Assembly (NCBI GenBank): GCA_050010035.1
Contig: JBEKLU010000006.1
Span: forward strand, 27,296-91,295
Direction: 5' to 3'
Length of the DNA: 64,000 nt
Origin: Roseiarcus sp050010035
GTDB taxonomy: Bacteria > Pseudomonadota > Alphaproteobacteria > Rhizobiales > Beijerinckiaceae
Position 1 is the stretch's first letter. Each line of letters opens with the position of its first letter. The notes under the pieces were generated by a model. That model saw only the letters and a list, made by a program, of their open reading frames with translations. It did no database searches and was not told the origin of the DNA. Shown here one piece after another: positions 33,307 to 42,205 of this stretch. Position numbers and translations under genes: made by a program.

Positions 33307-34270
33307 GGGGTTTCCCCTCGATCTTGAGCAGGCGAAGAGCGTTCTTGCCGAGGATGGCGTCGATGTCCGCATCGCTGAAGTCCGCGCTCGCCTGCGGCAG
33401 TCGTCGCATCGCCGCAAGCCAGCCCGGCAGGCTCGATTTCGCCCCGCTGACACTCGGGCCGCTGAGATGGTCGCTGCCGAACAGCAGTCGCCCGACCCCG
33501 ATCTCGGACTTGATCTCGGTCAGGATGGCGGCGAATTTTTCGTAATTATTCGCCGCCAATTTGTACCACTGCGATATTTCGAGATAGACGTTGGGGTTGC
33601 GTCGGGCGACCACGACGGCTTCTTCCCACTGATAGGGAAAGCCGGCATGCCCGATGATGATTTCGAGGTCGGCGATTTCCGCCTGCACGTCGCCGAGAAG
33701 GAGCGGACTGCCGTACCGCGGGCGCATCGGGTAGTTCGCGCCGCCGGTATGGAAGAGCACGGGCAGCCCCTCCTCGACGGCGACGCGGCAAACCGCCAGC
33801 GATTCCGGGGACGCCGGGTCGAATCCGGCCGGCGGATAAAGGTTGACGCCCTTGAGCCCGTAGCGTCTCGCGCTGGCGCGAATGAAGTCGGGGGCGTTGG
33901 GGCGCCGCGGGTCGATCGAGGTATAGGAATAATAGCGTCCGGCCAGCCGCTGCTGGAGCAGGGCGTTGTGTTCGACGATCTTCTCGATCGGCACGCTCGG
34001 CTCGCCGATGGCGAGGCCGTAATCGAGCGGATGGCTGACCGCCGCGGCGACGCCGGCCGCGTCCATGTCGGCGATCAGCAACGCGGCGTCCGGATCGAGA
34101 ACCCGACGCTCGAGCTGGTCGACCGACGGCCGTCGGCCGCCGTCTCCCGGCCGACCCGCCGCCAAATGGGCCGCGATCGCCTCGAACCATCGCCGCGGCA
34201 GATGACCGGCCGCGAAGAGATGGACGTGAAAATCGACGACGATCCTGTTCTCGTCTTCACTTGCGGTCAT
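33299..34270 (-). CDS. Amidohydrolase-2 family metallohydrolase (canonical HxH)
   Basis: The 323-residue protein keeps the full metal signature of the family: VVDFHVHLF (HxH), LFHTGG, GHAGFPYQ and FGSDHLSG. Members include 2-pyrone-4,6-dicarboxylate lactonases, ACMSD-type decarboxylases and dioldehydrating relatives. It is the first gene of the minus-strand operon that runs to 27499, behind promoter block copy B. It differs from its operon neighbour at 31189-32052, which has lost the HxH. Substrate unknown. Confidence 0.83.
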   Translation of the reverse strand: MTASEDENRIVVDFHVHLFAAGHLPRRWFEAIAAHLAAGRPGDGGRRPSVDQLERRVLDPDAALLIADMDAAGVAAAVSHPLDYGLAIGEPSVPIEKIVEHNALLQQRLAGRYYSYTSIDPRRPNAPDFIRASARRYGLKGVNLYPPAGFDPASPESLAVCRVAVEEGLPVLFHTGGANYPMRPRYGSPLLLGDVQAEIADLEIIIGHAGFPYQWEEAVVVARRNPNVYLEISQWYKLAANNYEKFAAILTEIKSEIGVGRLLFGSDHLSGPSVSGAKSSLPGWLAAMRRLPQASADFSDADIDAILGKNALRLLKIEGKPHA

Positions 34271-34409
34271 TGCCGAAGTTCCCGGCTGATGCGAGACGAC
34301 GCTTTCCCCGGGCGCCGACTTCGCGCGCGACGGCGTCGCCGTCCTCGAGCGTCATGTCCCGCCAATGCAAGGGCCGCGGCGGAAAACGGAGGGCCAAAAA
34401 GCGCACACG

Positions 34410-34504
34410 GATCACAGGATCGCCAATGTGGCATTATATTCTCACATAATGGCATACAATCCCCGCGGACAATATCGAAGCCCGTTAGCGGGCGCAAGCG
34501 CAAT
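34410..34504 (-). promoter_or_regulatory. 95-bp promoter block, copy B
   Basis: This copy heads the amidohydrolase/CoA-transferase/ligase operon and aligns gap-free with 26410-26504. TATAAT (34438-34433 on the minus strand) and the GGCATtatat/GGCATacaat direct repeats 21 bp apart (34430, 34451) are conserved. The 5-bp hairpin GCCCG-TTAG-CGGGC (34480-34493) is present only here and is better than in copy A. Shared sequence implies common control of both operons. Confidence 0.75.
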
Positions 34505-34559
34505 TCTGGACGAGGGAGCCCCCGATTCCGGCCGAGCGCCACGGGCCGCGCACGACGCT

Positions 34560-37500
34560 CTACGCCGGGCTGAAGACCGCGTTCGCCTTGGCCTGCGCCG
34601 CCGCCATCGCGCGGATCACGTTGGCCCGCAGGTCGGCGGGCTCCGGCACGGTCCAGTCGAGGGCGCCGGTCGCCGTCGCGTCCTGGTCCGCACGGGCTCT
34701 GCGGTTATAGGCGTCGAGGAATTCGCCGCGCGTCCCGTCGGCTTCGGATTTCAGCCCGCGCGCCAGAAGGTCCCGGTATTGCGCGCCGTGAAAGAGATCG
34801 AACGCGGCGGCGGCGCCCATCACGGCCAGGATGGCCCTGTTCAGCGCGATGGAGGCGATGCCGGGCCTGAGGAAGCGGCTGAACGCTTGAATCTGACGAC
34901 CGCCGAAATTCTGGTTGAGCGTCACCGAGACCACCGGAACCTTGCTCAGCACGTTCACGTCCAGCGATTCGCCGCCGATCTGCTGAATGCGCAGGCGCTC
35001 TTGCTTGGCGCCCGGCACGAAGCCGGGGGCGTTGGAGAGCATGACGAGCGGAAACCCATGCCGCTCGAGAAACTCCATGAACACGCGGAATTTCTCGGTG
35101 CCGATCGCGTCCGGGGCGCCGCCCCCGAGCGGCTGGTCGGCGATGACGCCAGTCACCGATCCCGCGAGGGTGGCGAGCCCGGTGATCAACGTGGAGCCGC
35201 TCCGCTCCCCGTTGTCGCGATGGAATTCGAGAAAACTTCCGGCGTCGAAGATCCCCTCGATGACGTCGGCGACCATGTCGAACGGCTGCGACGACGCGTC
35301 GGGAACCCGGGGCGGCCGGTCGGGCGGAGAATAGGCGAGAGGATGGGCGTCCCCAACCAGCAGTCCGAGAATGCGATTGGCGAGGTCGAAAGCCTGGCCC
35401 AGGTCGTCCACTTGGAAGGCGGCGATCTTGGCGGCGAGCCGCCGCTCCCGTTCCGAATCCTGCGCGCGCCTCACATAGATCGTCGCGTCCGCCTGCGTGT
35501 TGAGGGTGACGAGGAGAAGCCCCTCGGGTCGCATGACGATATGGATTCGCGGCGCGCCGGGAAGAGAGAGCTGGCGCACGATGTCCATCTGCGCCTGGAC
35601 CGCGGCGACGTCCTCGCCTTCGACGGCGCGGTACCATCGCTTGCCGAACACGAGGATCTTGGGCGAGCGGGTCTTGTCGGCGATTTGCAGAAGCTCGCGA
35701 GTCCTCACCAGGCTCGCGAACGAACGCACGCCAGAGTCGGTCCGCGGGCCCATGACGAGCACGTGCTTGCCGCCGAGCCTGGCGAAGCCGCCGACCAGGG
35801 CGCCCGCTTCCACGTATTCGCCCTTGAAGGGAACGAAGGCGCCGCCGTCCACGTTGGCGGCGATCCGCCCCTCGTTCAGAACCGTGTCGGCGAACCCGTC
35901 TTTGGCCTCTTCCGGCCGGTCGCGCAACCGGGCGATCGCCGGCTGGTGGCGCTGGGCGAAGAACAACTCGTGCACCCTGCGGACATGGCGCAAGAGTTCG
36001 ATATGGTCGCGGGCGACCAGATCCACGGTGCCGGTCCATTGCGCCATCACCCGAGCGCCGCCGACTTCATAGTTCGTGAGCGATTCCCCGGTCGCGGCGC
36101 GGATGACGTTGGACCCCGTCAACACCCGGAAGGATTGCTCGGAATCGAGCAGGATTTGAACGCAAGCCTGGGACGACCCGTACACGTCGAGGCCGGTGGA
36201 GGATCCTACGCCGACGGCGACCAGAATGAAATTCCGCGGGCCCTTCGCTCCGCCCGCCGGCCGGCTGAGATCGAACGCCCGGTCCATTTCGCAGAAGAGA
36301 TCGCGCAACGATCGGTCGTCCACCTTCCCGATGCTCGCCAGGAAGCGGTCGTAACCGACGCCATGAGCGATCAAGGCGTTCATCATGAACCCTTGCGCCG
36401 CCCGGTTGAGCGCCGCCATCCCTTCGCGCACGTTCGCCCCGGCGCCGTCGTTCCACACATAGAGCGGCATGTCGCTGAGATACGCGTAGTAGCAGGCCGC
36501 GACGTATTTGCGTCCCTCGCGATCGCCGGTGGCGCCGCCGCTGATCCGCGAGTCCTTGAGGAAGAAGAGCGCCGGCCTGCCGGCCATCGCGCCTTCGTAG
36601 ATCTTCGCGCCGACGGCGGGACCGCAGTCGATCGAGCCGATCACGATCTCCCGCGCGGCGCCGGGATCGAAGGCTTCCCGAGCCCAGAGCTCGAGGGGCC
36701 ACTTGCCCAAGTCGAACAACCTCTGGTCTCGCGCGCTCGACGGTTCGCTGCACAGCGGATTGTTGAGGTCCGCGTCGTGAAGCAGGTCGAGACAGACTCG
36801 CCCGTGGTTCAGATAAAAGTTGAGAACCTTGCGCTCCGTCGTGGAAAAGCCCGGCCGGCGCGCCTCGACGCGCACGAGTATGAAGTCGGCTCGCGCGTGC
36901 AGGAAGAACCGAACCGGCCGACCGGCGATCCGCAGAAGGTTCTCGTGGTTGAAGACCGTGGGATCGCTTCCGGCGAGGTCGAGGTGGATCGGCTGGCCGC
37001 AGGCGAGAATCTCCACGACGTTGCGTTCGCCGCGATCGAGCTCATTGTAGGCGGCGAGAAGGCGGCCGGCCTGCAACGCAGCCCTCTCGACGTTCGGGGC
37101 GGAGCGGATGTGTCCTTTGCCGTCGGTTTCCGTCACCGGAACCCCTTCTTCCAGCCAGGCGACCATGACGTACCGGTGGGCCCCGCCTTCGCGAGGCGCG
37201 AGCCGAAACGCCAGGATGTCCGGCCGTGGCGAGGGAAGCTCAAGGATGCGATACCGCCGCGACCATGCGCTCGCGTGATCCTCCAATTCCCGCCGAACCC
37301 AGTCGGGCGCGAGGGAGGCGGGAGCGGCGCCGCCAGGGCGGCGCAGGGCGGCGCGGGCGCTCTTGAGAAAGTCCCCGTTTTCCCACGCCGTCGCGCCGCG
37401 CCGTTTCGATCTGGCCGCCTCTTTCCTCGCCGGTTCCGTCCGCTCGGCGGCGCCGCCCTCGCGGCCCGGACCGGAGGGCCGTTTCAGCAGCGCCCGCCCG

Positions 37501-40322
37501 AGTCTTGCGAGCGAATCGTCCTGTTCGGACTGCTCTTGCAAGATCAACACGAACAACGACCTGCGAATCTCGGCCGGGATGAATGGGCGCGCCAGCATGA
37601 GGTCGAATAGGCTGGCGATCAGCTGACGGCCGTCGCGGACCGCCGCGTAACCGCGTAAGAGATGGAACAGCGCAAGCCTCATTTCGGGGCTCCGCTTACC
37701 CTCCAGCCGCGGAATTCCGTATTTCTCGCGCAGCGATCCCATCACCGAGCGAAACAGCGGCGGGGGCGAGTAGGTCTCGTTGTCCCACTCCAAGACCAGT
37801 CGGTTCATTTCGCCGAACCACGTCTGGCTCACGCCCAGCGCGGCCGAATAGATCTGTTTGAGAGAGGAGAAGGTTTCGACGATGTCCGCAAGCACATCGT
37901 CGGCGGAATCGAGGCGAACGCCCGATCCCTTCAGCGCCTCCAGGCACCGTCCCAGGCGGAGCGGAATCTCGTCTCCCTGGAGATAGCCCAGATAGAAGCC
38001 GCGCATGAGCGCCAATATGCCGGAGAGCGCACCGGCCGAATCGCCCCGAGCGACGCAGGCGAGGCCGCCGTCCGGCGCCGCCGGGTCCTGGATGCGCGCG
38101 AAAATCTCATGCGGCTCTCCTTCGATGTCGAGAGGGTCCGGCTCGATCGCGGCCAGGGGAGCGGCGGCCTCGTCCTCGACGAGCGCGAGGAGCTCGCCTT
38201 CGGCCAACGACTTGCCCCGCGGCAGCCGATCCGCGGCGCCGTCCTCGGCGAGAAAGCCGATCGTGCCGGAGATGGGCGAGGCGAGCGTCGTCTCCATCTT
38301 CATCGCTTCGATCACCATCAAGGGATCGCCGCGCTCGACCCGGGCGCCGACGCGCAAGGCCTCGCCGCCGGCCGCGCTCGCCGCAAACTGCACGAACGAC
38401 GCCTGGAAGGGACAGCGGACCGCCCCCGGAGGATCGAAGTCCCGCTTGGCGTCGACGGCGCGCAGCCGAACCCGGTAATAGTGGACGCCATCCTCTTCCG
38501 TCACCCGCAGGTGGTGACTGGCCGCCCGGCGATCGACCCTGACCGGGGTGAAGCGTCCGCGGAACTGGATCAGATGATCGTCGCCGCCTCGCACGCGCTG
38601 CGACACCCGCATGTCGCCGAGGTAGACGCGATTTGCGAAGGCGGCGTACGATTCGAGACCGGTCTGAAGGAAGTCGATGCGCAGCAGCTTGCCGTGAACT
38701 TCGGCGAGAAACGCGGGCGTCACGGTCAGCGCGCCGCGCCGCAGAATGTTCTCCAGATCGCCGGCGGTGAGGCTGGCCTCCAGCGTGTCGTGCACCGAAC
38801 GCGCCAGCTCGGCGAGCGCGCCGAACGCGGCGGCGGCCACCGTCCGGTCGAGGTCCGTCGCGACCGCGCCGATTTCCGAAGCGTCCTCCAGCAGGCGATT
38901 CGTATAGTCGCCGCTGCGGAACAGCGGATGGCGCAGGATCTTGAGCAGTTGATCGACGTTGGTGGTGATCCCGCGAACGTAGACTTCGCCAAGGGCGCGC
39001 TCCAGCCGGACGAGGCATTCCTGGCGATCCCTGCCGTAGGCGATGAGCTTGCCGATCATCGGATCGTAGTTCGGCAGAACGCTGTCGCCGGGCTTGAATC
39101 CGAAGTCGCATCGCACGCCGTTGAAGGTGGGCAGATCGAGGTCGCGAATGACCCCCGGACTGGGCGCGTAATCGTTCCAGGGGTCCTCCGCGTAGATGCG
39201 GCACTCGATCGCGTGGTCCTTCTGCGCGAAGCGCGCGCCAAGCACACGCTCGTAAGGAATTTCGCTCCCGCGCCCGTCGAAATGGAGAATCTGCCATTTC
39301 ACCAGATCGATATTCAGGCTTTGGTCGGTGACGGGATACTCGACCTGCATTCGGGTGTTGACCTCGAGGAATCCGAACTCCCCGGTGTCGCCGTCCAGCA
39401 GAAACTCCACCGTGCCGGCGCCGCCGCCGTCAGCGTATCCCGAGATCGCCGCCATGTTTTCGGCCGCCGCGACGAGCTTGCGGATCGAGCGCTCGTCGAG
39501 AAATGTTTCCCCTGTTTCCTCGATGATCTTCTGGTTCTTGCGTTGTACGGCGCATTTGCGAATCCCGACGGCGACGCCGTTGAATATCTGCACCTCGAGA
39601 TGCACGGGACGCTCGATGTAGCGTTCGAGATAGAGCGAATCGTCGCCGTAGTTCGCGCGGCCGATCCGCCTCGCGGATTCGCAGGCTTGCGCCAGCGCCT
39701 CGGCAGACCGTACGACCGCCATCCCCTTGCCGCCGCCGCCCGCGCTGAGCTTGACGACGACGGGATAGCCGATCCGGGAGGCTTCGGCTCGCGCTTCGTC
39801 CACATCGCCGATGAGCTCCGACCCCTTCAGAACCGGCACGCCGTGCCTCATGGCGAGATCGCGCGCATCGAGCTTGTGGCCCACCTTGCGCATGACGTCC
39901 GCCGACGGTCCCATGAAGCCGATGCGGCGCCCGAGCGTCCGGCCGAGCTCATCGATCGCCTCGACGAAGCGATAGTTCTCCGCCAGGAAACCGTAGCCGG
40001 GATAGATCGCGTCCGCCTCGGACAGGACCGCGGCGCCGAGAATGACGGGGATGTTGGTGTAATTCACGGCCTCGCCGATGTGCACGACCTCGTCGGCGAA
40101 TTCGCACCACGACTGCTTGCGGTCCGGGTCGGTCACGACCGCGACGGAACGGATGCCTTCCTCCTTGAGGGCGAAGAAGAACCGCTTGGCGATTTCTCCG
40201 CGGTTCGCGACGAGAACCTTGCGAAGCCCGTGGCTGCGCAACGCAGCCGGTTCGTCGCGCCGGCCCATGCTGGGGTTCGCCCGTCGCAGTTCGCTCAGAA
40301 CCGTTTCGATCGCCTCAATCAT
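34560..40322 (-). CDS. Giant single-chain biotin-dependent acyl-CoA carboxylase (BC-BCCP-central-CT)
   Basis: One open frame encodes about 1920 residues. Residues ~33-490 are biotin carboxylase (KVLVANRGEIAKR, ATP-grasp KLSAGGGGKGM, FLEVNTRMQVEYPVTD). A BCCP domain ends near 720 with the biotin Lys in EAMKMET (~675). Then come ~480 residues of central region with an Arg/Lys/Ala linker near 950-985, and a two-part carboxyltransferase (~1200-1890: SIDCGPAVGAKIYEGAMAG, VGVGSSTGLDVYGS, NAPGFVPGAKQERL, NQNFGGRQ). The order matches eukaryotic multidomain ACC; bacterial enzymes are usually split into two to four chains. I use ATG 40322; a TTG at 40352 adds ten residues. No strong ribosome-binding site precedes either. 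It follows livF by 195 bp. Confidence 0.85.
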   Translation of the reverse strand: MIEAIETVLSELRRANPSMGRRDEPAALRSHGLRKVLVANRGEIAKRFFFALKEEGIRSVAVVTDPDRKQSWCEFADEVVHIGEAVNYTNIPVILGAAVLSEADAIYPGYGFLAENYRFVEAIDELGRTLGRRIGFMGPSADVMRKVGHKLDARDLAMRHGVPVLKGSELIGDVDEARAEASRIGYPVVVKLSAGGGGKGMAVVRSAEALAQACESARRIGRANYGDDSLYLERYIERPVHLEVQIFNGVAVGIRKCAVQRKNQKIIEETGETFLDERSIRKLVAAAENMAAISGYADGGGAGTVEFLLDGDTGEFGFLEVNTRMQVEYPVTDQSLNIDLVKWQILHFDGRGSEIPYERVLGARFAQKDHAIECRIYAEDPWNDYAPSPGVIRDLDLPTFNGVRCDFGFKPGDSVLPNYDPMIGKLIAYGRDRQECLVRLERALGEVYVRGITTNVDQLLKILRHPLFRSGDYTNRLLEDASEIGAVATDLDRTVAAAAFGALAELARSVHDTLEASLTAGDLENILRRGALTVTPAFLAEVHGKLLRIDFLQTGLESYAAFANRVYLGDMRVSQRVRGGDDHLIQFRGRFTPVRVDRRAASHHLRVTEEDGVHYYRVRLRAVDAKRDFDPPGAVRCPFQASFVQFAASAAGGEALRVGARVERGDPLMVIEAMKMETTLASPISGTIGFLAEDGAADRLPRGKSLAEGELLALVEDEAAAPLAAIEPDPLDIEGEPHEIFARIQDPAAPDGGLACVARGDSAGALSGILALMRGFYLGYLQGDEIPLRLGRCLEALKGSGVRLDSADDVLADIVETFSSLKQIYSAALGVSQTWFGEMNRLVLEWDNETYSPPPLFRSVMGSLREKYGIPRLEGKRSPEMRLALFHLLRGYAAVRDGRQLIASLFDLMLARPFIPAEIRRSLFVLILQEQSEQDDSLARLGRALLKRPSGPGREGGAAERTEPARKEAARSKRRGATAWENGDFLKSARAALRRPGGAAPASLAPDWVRRELEDHASAWSRRYRILELPSPRPDILAFRLAPREGGAHRYVMVAWLEEGVPVTETDGKGHIRSAPNVERAALQAGRLLAAYNELDRGERNVVEILACGQPIHLDLAGSDPTVFNHENLLRIAGRPVRFFLHARADFILVRVEARRPGFSTTERKVLNFYLNHGRVCLDLLHDADLNNPLCSEPSSARDQRLFDLGKWPLELWAREAFDPGAAREIVIGSIDCGPAVGAKIYEGAMAGRPALFFLKDSRISGGATGDREGRKYVAACYYAYLSDMPLYVWNDGAGANVREGMAALNRAAQGFMMNALIAHGVGYDRFLASIGKVDDRSLRDLFCEMDRAFDLSRPAGGAKGPRNFILVAVGVGSSTGLDVYGSSQACVQILLDSEQSFRVLTGSNVIRAATGESLTNYEVGGARVMAQWTGTVDLVARDHIELLRHVRRVHELFFAQRHQPAIARLRDRPEEAKDGFADTVLNEGRIAANVDGGAFVPFKGEYVEAGALVGGFARLGGKHVLVMGPRTDSGVRSFASLVRTRELLQIADKTRSPKILVFGKRWYRAVEGEDVAAVQAQMDIVRQLSLPGAPRIHIVMRPEGLLLVTLNTQADATIYVRRAQDSERERRLAAKIAAFQVDDLGQAFDLANRILGLLVGDAHPLAYSPPDRPPRVPDASSQPFDMVADVIEGIFDAGSFLEFHRDNGERSGSTLITGLATLAGSVTGVIADQPLGGGAPDAIGTEKFRVFMEFLERHGFPLVMLSNAPGFVPGAKQERLRIQQIGGESLDVNVLSKVPVVSVTLNQNFGGRQIQAFSRFLRPGIASIALNRAILAVMGAAAAFDLFHGAQYRDLLARGLKSEADGTRGEFLDAYNRRARADQDATATGALDWTVPEPADLRANVIRAMAAAQAKANAVFSPA

Positions 40323-40517
40323 GGGATCCCACGCCTGGACGATTTGGGACAACGCGACCGCCGCGCCCGAGGCCGGCGCTGACGGTCACCGGCGCGAACA
40401 TCGCCGATGACCCGGTCGTCGTCGGGCAGTCGCCCCCGGGGGCGCCGAGGAACGCCAAGGTTCGAGAACCGCATGCGTGCTTCCAAGCTGCGAAGCGACG
40501 CCGAACCGTCGGCCGCG

Positions 40518-41345
40518 TCAGGACAGCCAACGTTTTCGGCGCCGGTAGTGTTTGACGTCGCGGAACGATTGTCGGCCGGCCGTCGAGAGCCCGAGGTAGA
40601 ACTCCTTGACATCCTCGTTCTCGGCCAATTCCTTCGCCGCGCCGTCCATGACCACCCGGCCGTTCTCGAGGACATAGCCGTAATCGGCGAAGCGCAGGGC
40701 GACCGTCGTGTTTTGTTCGGCGAGCAGGAACGCGACGCCCTCCTTGACGTTGAGGTCCCGAACGATCTCGAAAATCTCCTCGACGACCAGGGGCGCCAGG
40801 CCCATCGACGGCTCGTCGAGCAGGACCAGCGACGGCTTGGCCATCAGGGCGCGCCCGATCGCGGTCATTTGCTGCTCGCCGCCCGAAGCGAATCCGGCCT
40901 GGCTGTCGCGCCGCGCCTGCAAACGAGGAAAGTAGTGATAGACCCTTTCGAGATCGGCTCTGAGCTGGGAGCGCGAAATATTCCGCGCAAAGGCGCCGCT
41001 CAGCAGATTCTCCTCGACGGTGAGGTGAGGAAAGCAGTGGCGGCCCTCCATCACCTGGCACACTCCCATTCTTATCAGCTCGTTGGCGTCGAGCTTGTCG
41101 ACGCGAACGCCCTTGTATTCGATCGTGCCCTTGGTGACTTCGCCACGCTCGGCCGACAAGAGGTTCGAGATGGACTTCAGGGTGGTGCTTTTTCCCGCGC
41201 CGTTCGCCCCGAGCAGCGCGACGATCCCGCGCTCCCGCAACTCCAGGGAGACGCCCTTCAGCACGAGGATGACGTGATCGTAGATGACTTCGATGTTGTT
41301 GACGGACAGCAGCGAGGCCGTCGCCGTCGCCCTCAGCGCGGACAT
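40518..41345 (-). CDS. livF: Liv-type ABC transporter ATP-binding protein LivF
   Basis: The 275-residue ATPase has Walker A GANGAGKST, signature FASGGEQQMTAIGRAL, Walker B LVLLDEPSMGLAPLV and LLAEQNTTVAL, the LivF-specific pattern. It powers uptake of a branched-chain amino-acid-like or organic-acid substrate together with LivG, LivH and LivM, which lie in the same 15-kb gene run. The C-terminus carries a short basic extension (YRRRKRWLS). It is the last transporter gene before the carboxylase. ATG 41345 is chosen at the family N-terminus behind GAGGCTAGTCCC. Confidence 0.88.
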   Translation of the reverse strand: MSALRATATASLLSVNNIEVIYDHVILVLKGVSLELRERGIVALLGANGAGKSTTLKSISNLLSAERGEVTKGTIEYKGVRVDKLDANELIRMGVCQVMEGRHCFPHLTVEENLLSGAFARNISRSQLRADLERVYHYFPRLQARRDSQAGFASGGEQQMTAIGRALMAKPSLVLLDEPSMGLAPLVVEEIFEIVRDLNVKEGVAFLLAEQNTTVALRFADYGYVLENGRVVMDGAAKELAENEDVKEFYLGLSTAGRQSFRDVKHYRRRKRWLS

Positions 41346-41403
41346 GGGACTAGCCTCGGCATGCGGGCGCCGACGGCCGCAACTCTCGCTTTGCGCGGGG
41401 GCG

Positions 41404-42195
41404 TCAACGCGCAACCCCCAGATAAGCGTCGATGACCGCCTGGTTGTTGCGAATCTCGTCCGGGGCGCCGTCGCCGATCTTCCTGCCGTGGTCGAGGACG
41501 ACGACGCGATCGGAGATATCCATCACCACGCCCATGTCGTGCTCGATCAACACGATCGTCGTGCCGTACTGTTCGTTTGCGTCGAGAACGAAGCGGCACA
41601 TGTCCTGCTTTTCCTCGACGTTCATTCCCGCCATCGGTTCGTCCAGCAGCAAAATCGACGGCTCGGCGGCAAGCGCGCGAGCCAGTTCGACGCGCTTTTG
41701 CAGCCCGTAGGGCAGCCGGCTCACCGGGGTCCTGCGGATGTGTTGGATTTCGAGGAAATCGATGATCTCCTCGACCTTGCGCCGGTTCTCGATCTCCTCG
41801 CGGCGCGCCCGGCCGAAATAAATCGCCTGCTCGAGAATCGTCGCTCGCATGGCGAGGCAGCGACCGGTCATGATGTTGTCGAGCACGGACATGCCCTTGA
41901 ACAGAGCAATGTTCTGAAACGTGCGCGCGATTCCCGAGGCGGCCGCGAGATGGGCGCTCATGCCGCGGTAGGCCTTGCCGCGCAGGACGATCGTGCCGCC
42001 CTGCGCCTGATAGACGCCGTTGATCACGTTCAGCATCGAACTCTTGCCCGCGCCATTCGGGCCGATGATCGCGCGGATTTCGTGCTCGCGGACGTCGAAG
42101 CTGACGTCGAGGAGCGCGATCACGCCGCCGAAGGCGAGCGAGATGTTCTCGAATTGGAGAACGGGATCGCCGAATTTTCGCTCGCTGTTGGCCAT
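41404..42195 (-). CDS. livG: Liv-type ABC transporter ATP-binding protein LivG
   Basis: The 263-residue ATPase has Walker A GPNGAGKSS, Walker B ILLLDEPMAGMN and LIEHDMGVVMDISDRVVVLD, the LivG signature. The ABC signature is RLPYGLQKRVELARAL, a usual LivG variant. It is 58 bp from LivF and only 10 bp behind the acyl-CoA synthetase gene, so the transporter is split by metabolic genes in one long operon. That arrangement ties uptake directly to CoA activation of the imported acid. Confidence 0.88.
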   Translation of the reverse strand: MANSERKFGDPVLQFENISLAFGGVIALLDVSFDVREHEIRAIIGPNGAGKSSMLNVINGVYQAQGGTIVLRGKAYRGMSAHLAAASGIARTFQNIALFKGMSVLDNIMTGRCLAMRATILEQAIYFGRARREEIENRRKVEEIIDFLEIQHIRRTPVSRLPYGLQKRVELARALAAEPSILLLDEPMAGMNVEEKQDMCRFVLDANEQYGTTIVLIEHDMGVVMDISDRVVVLDHGRKIGDGAPDEIRNNQAVIDAYLGVAR

Positions 42196-42205
42196 GCCCG
42201 ATCCG

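Noticed and set aside
26410..34504. Exact 8000-bp offset between the two promoter blocks as sign of a large tandem duplication
   Set aside because: The genes between and beside the blocks are unrelated; the round distance is coincidence.
34365..40382. Two very long plus-strand open frames (over 900 residues each) opposite the giant carboxylase
   Set aside because: They have no family motifs and are rich in Arg, His and Asp. They mirror the codon bias of the real minus-strand gene, as expected in GC-rich DNA.
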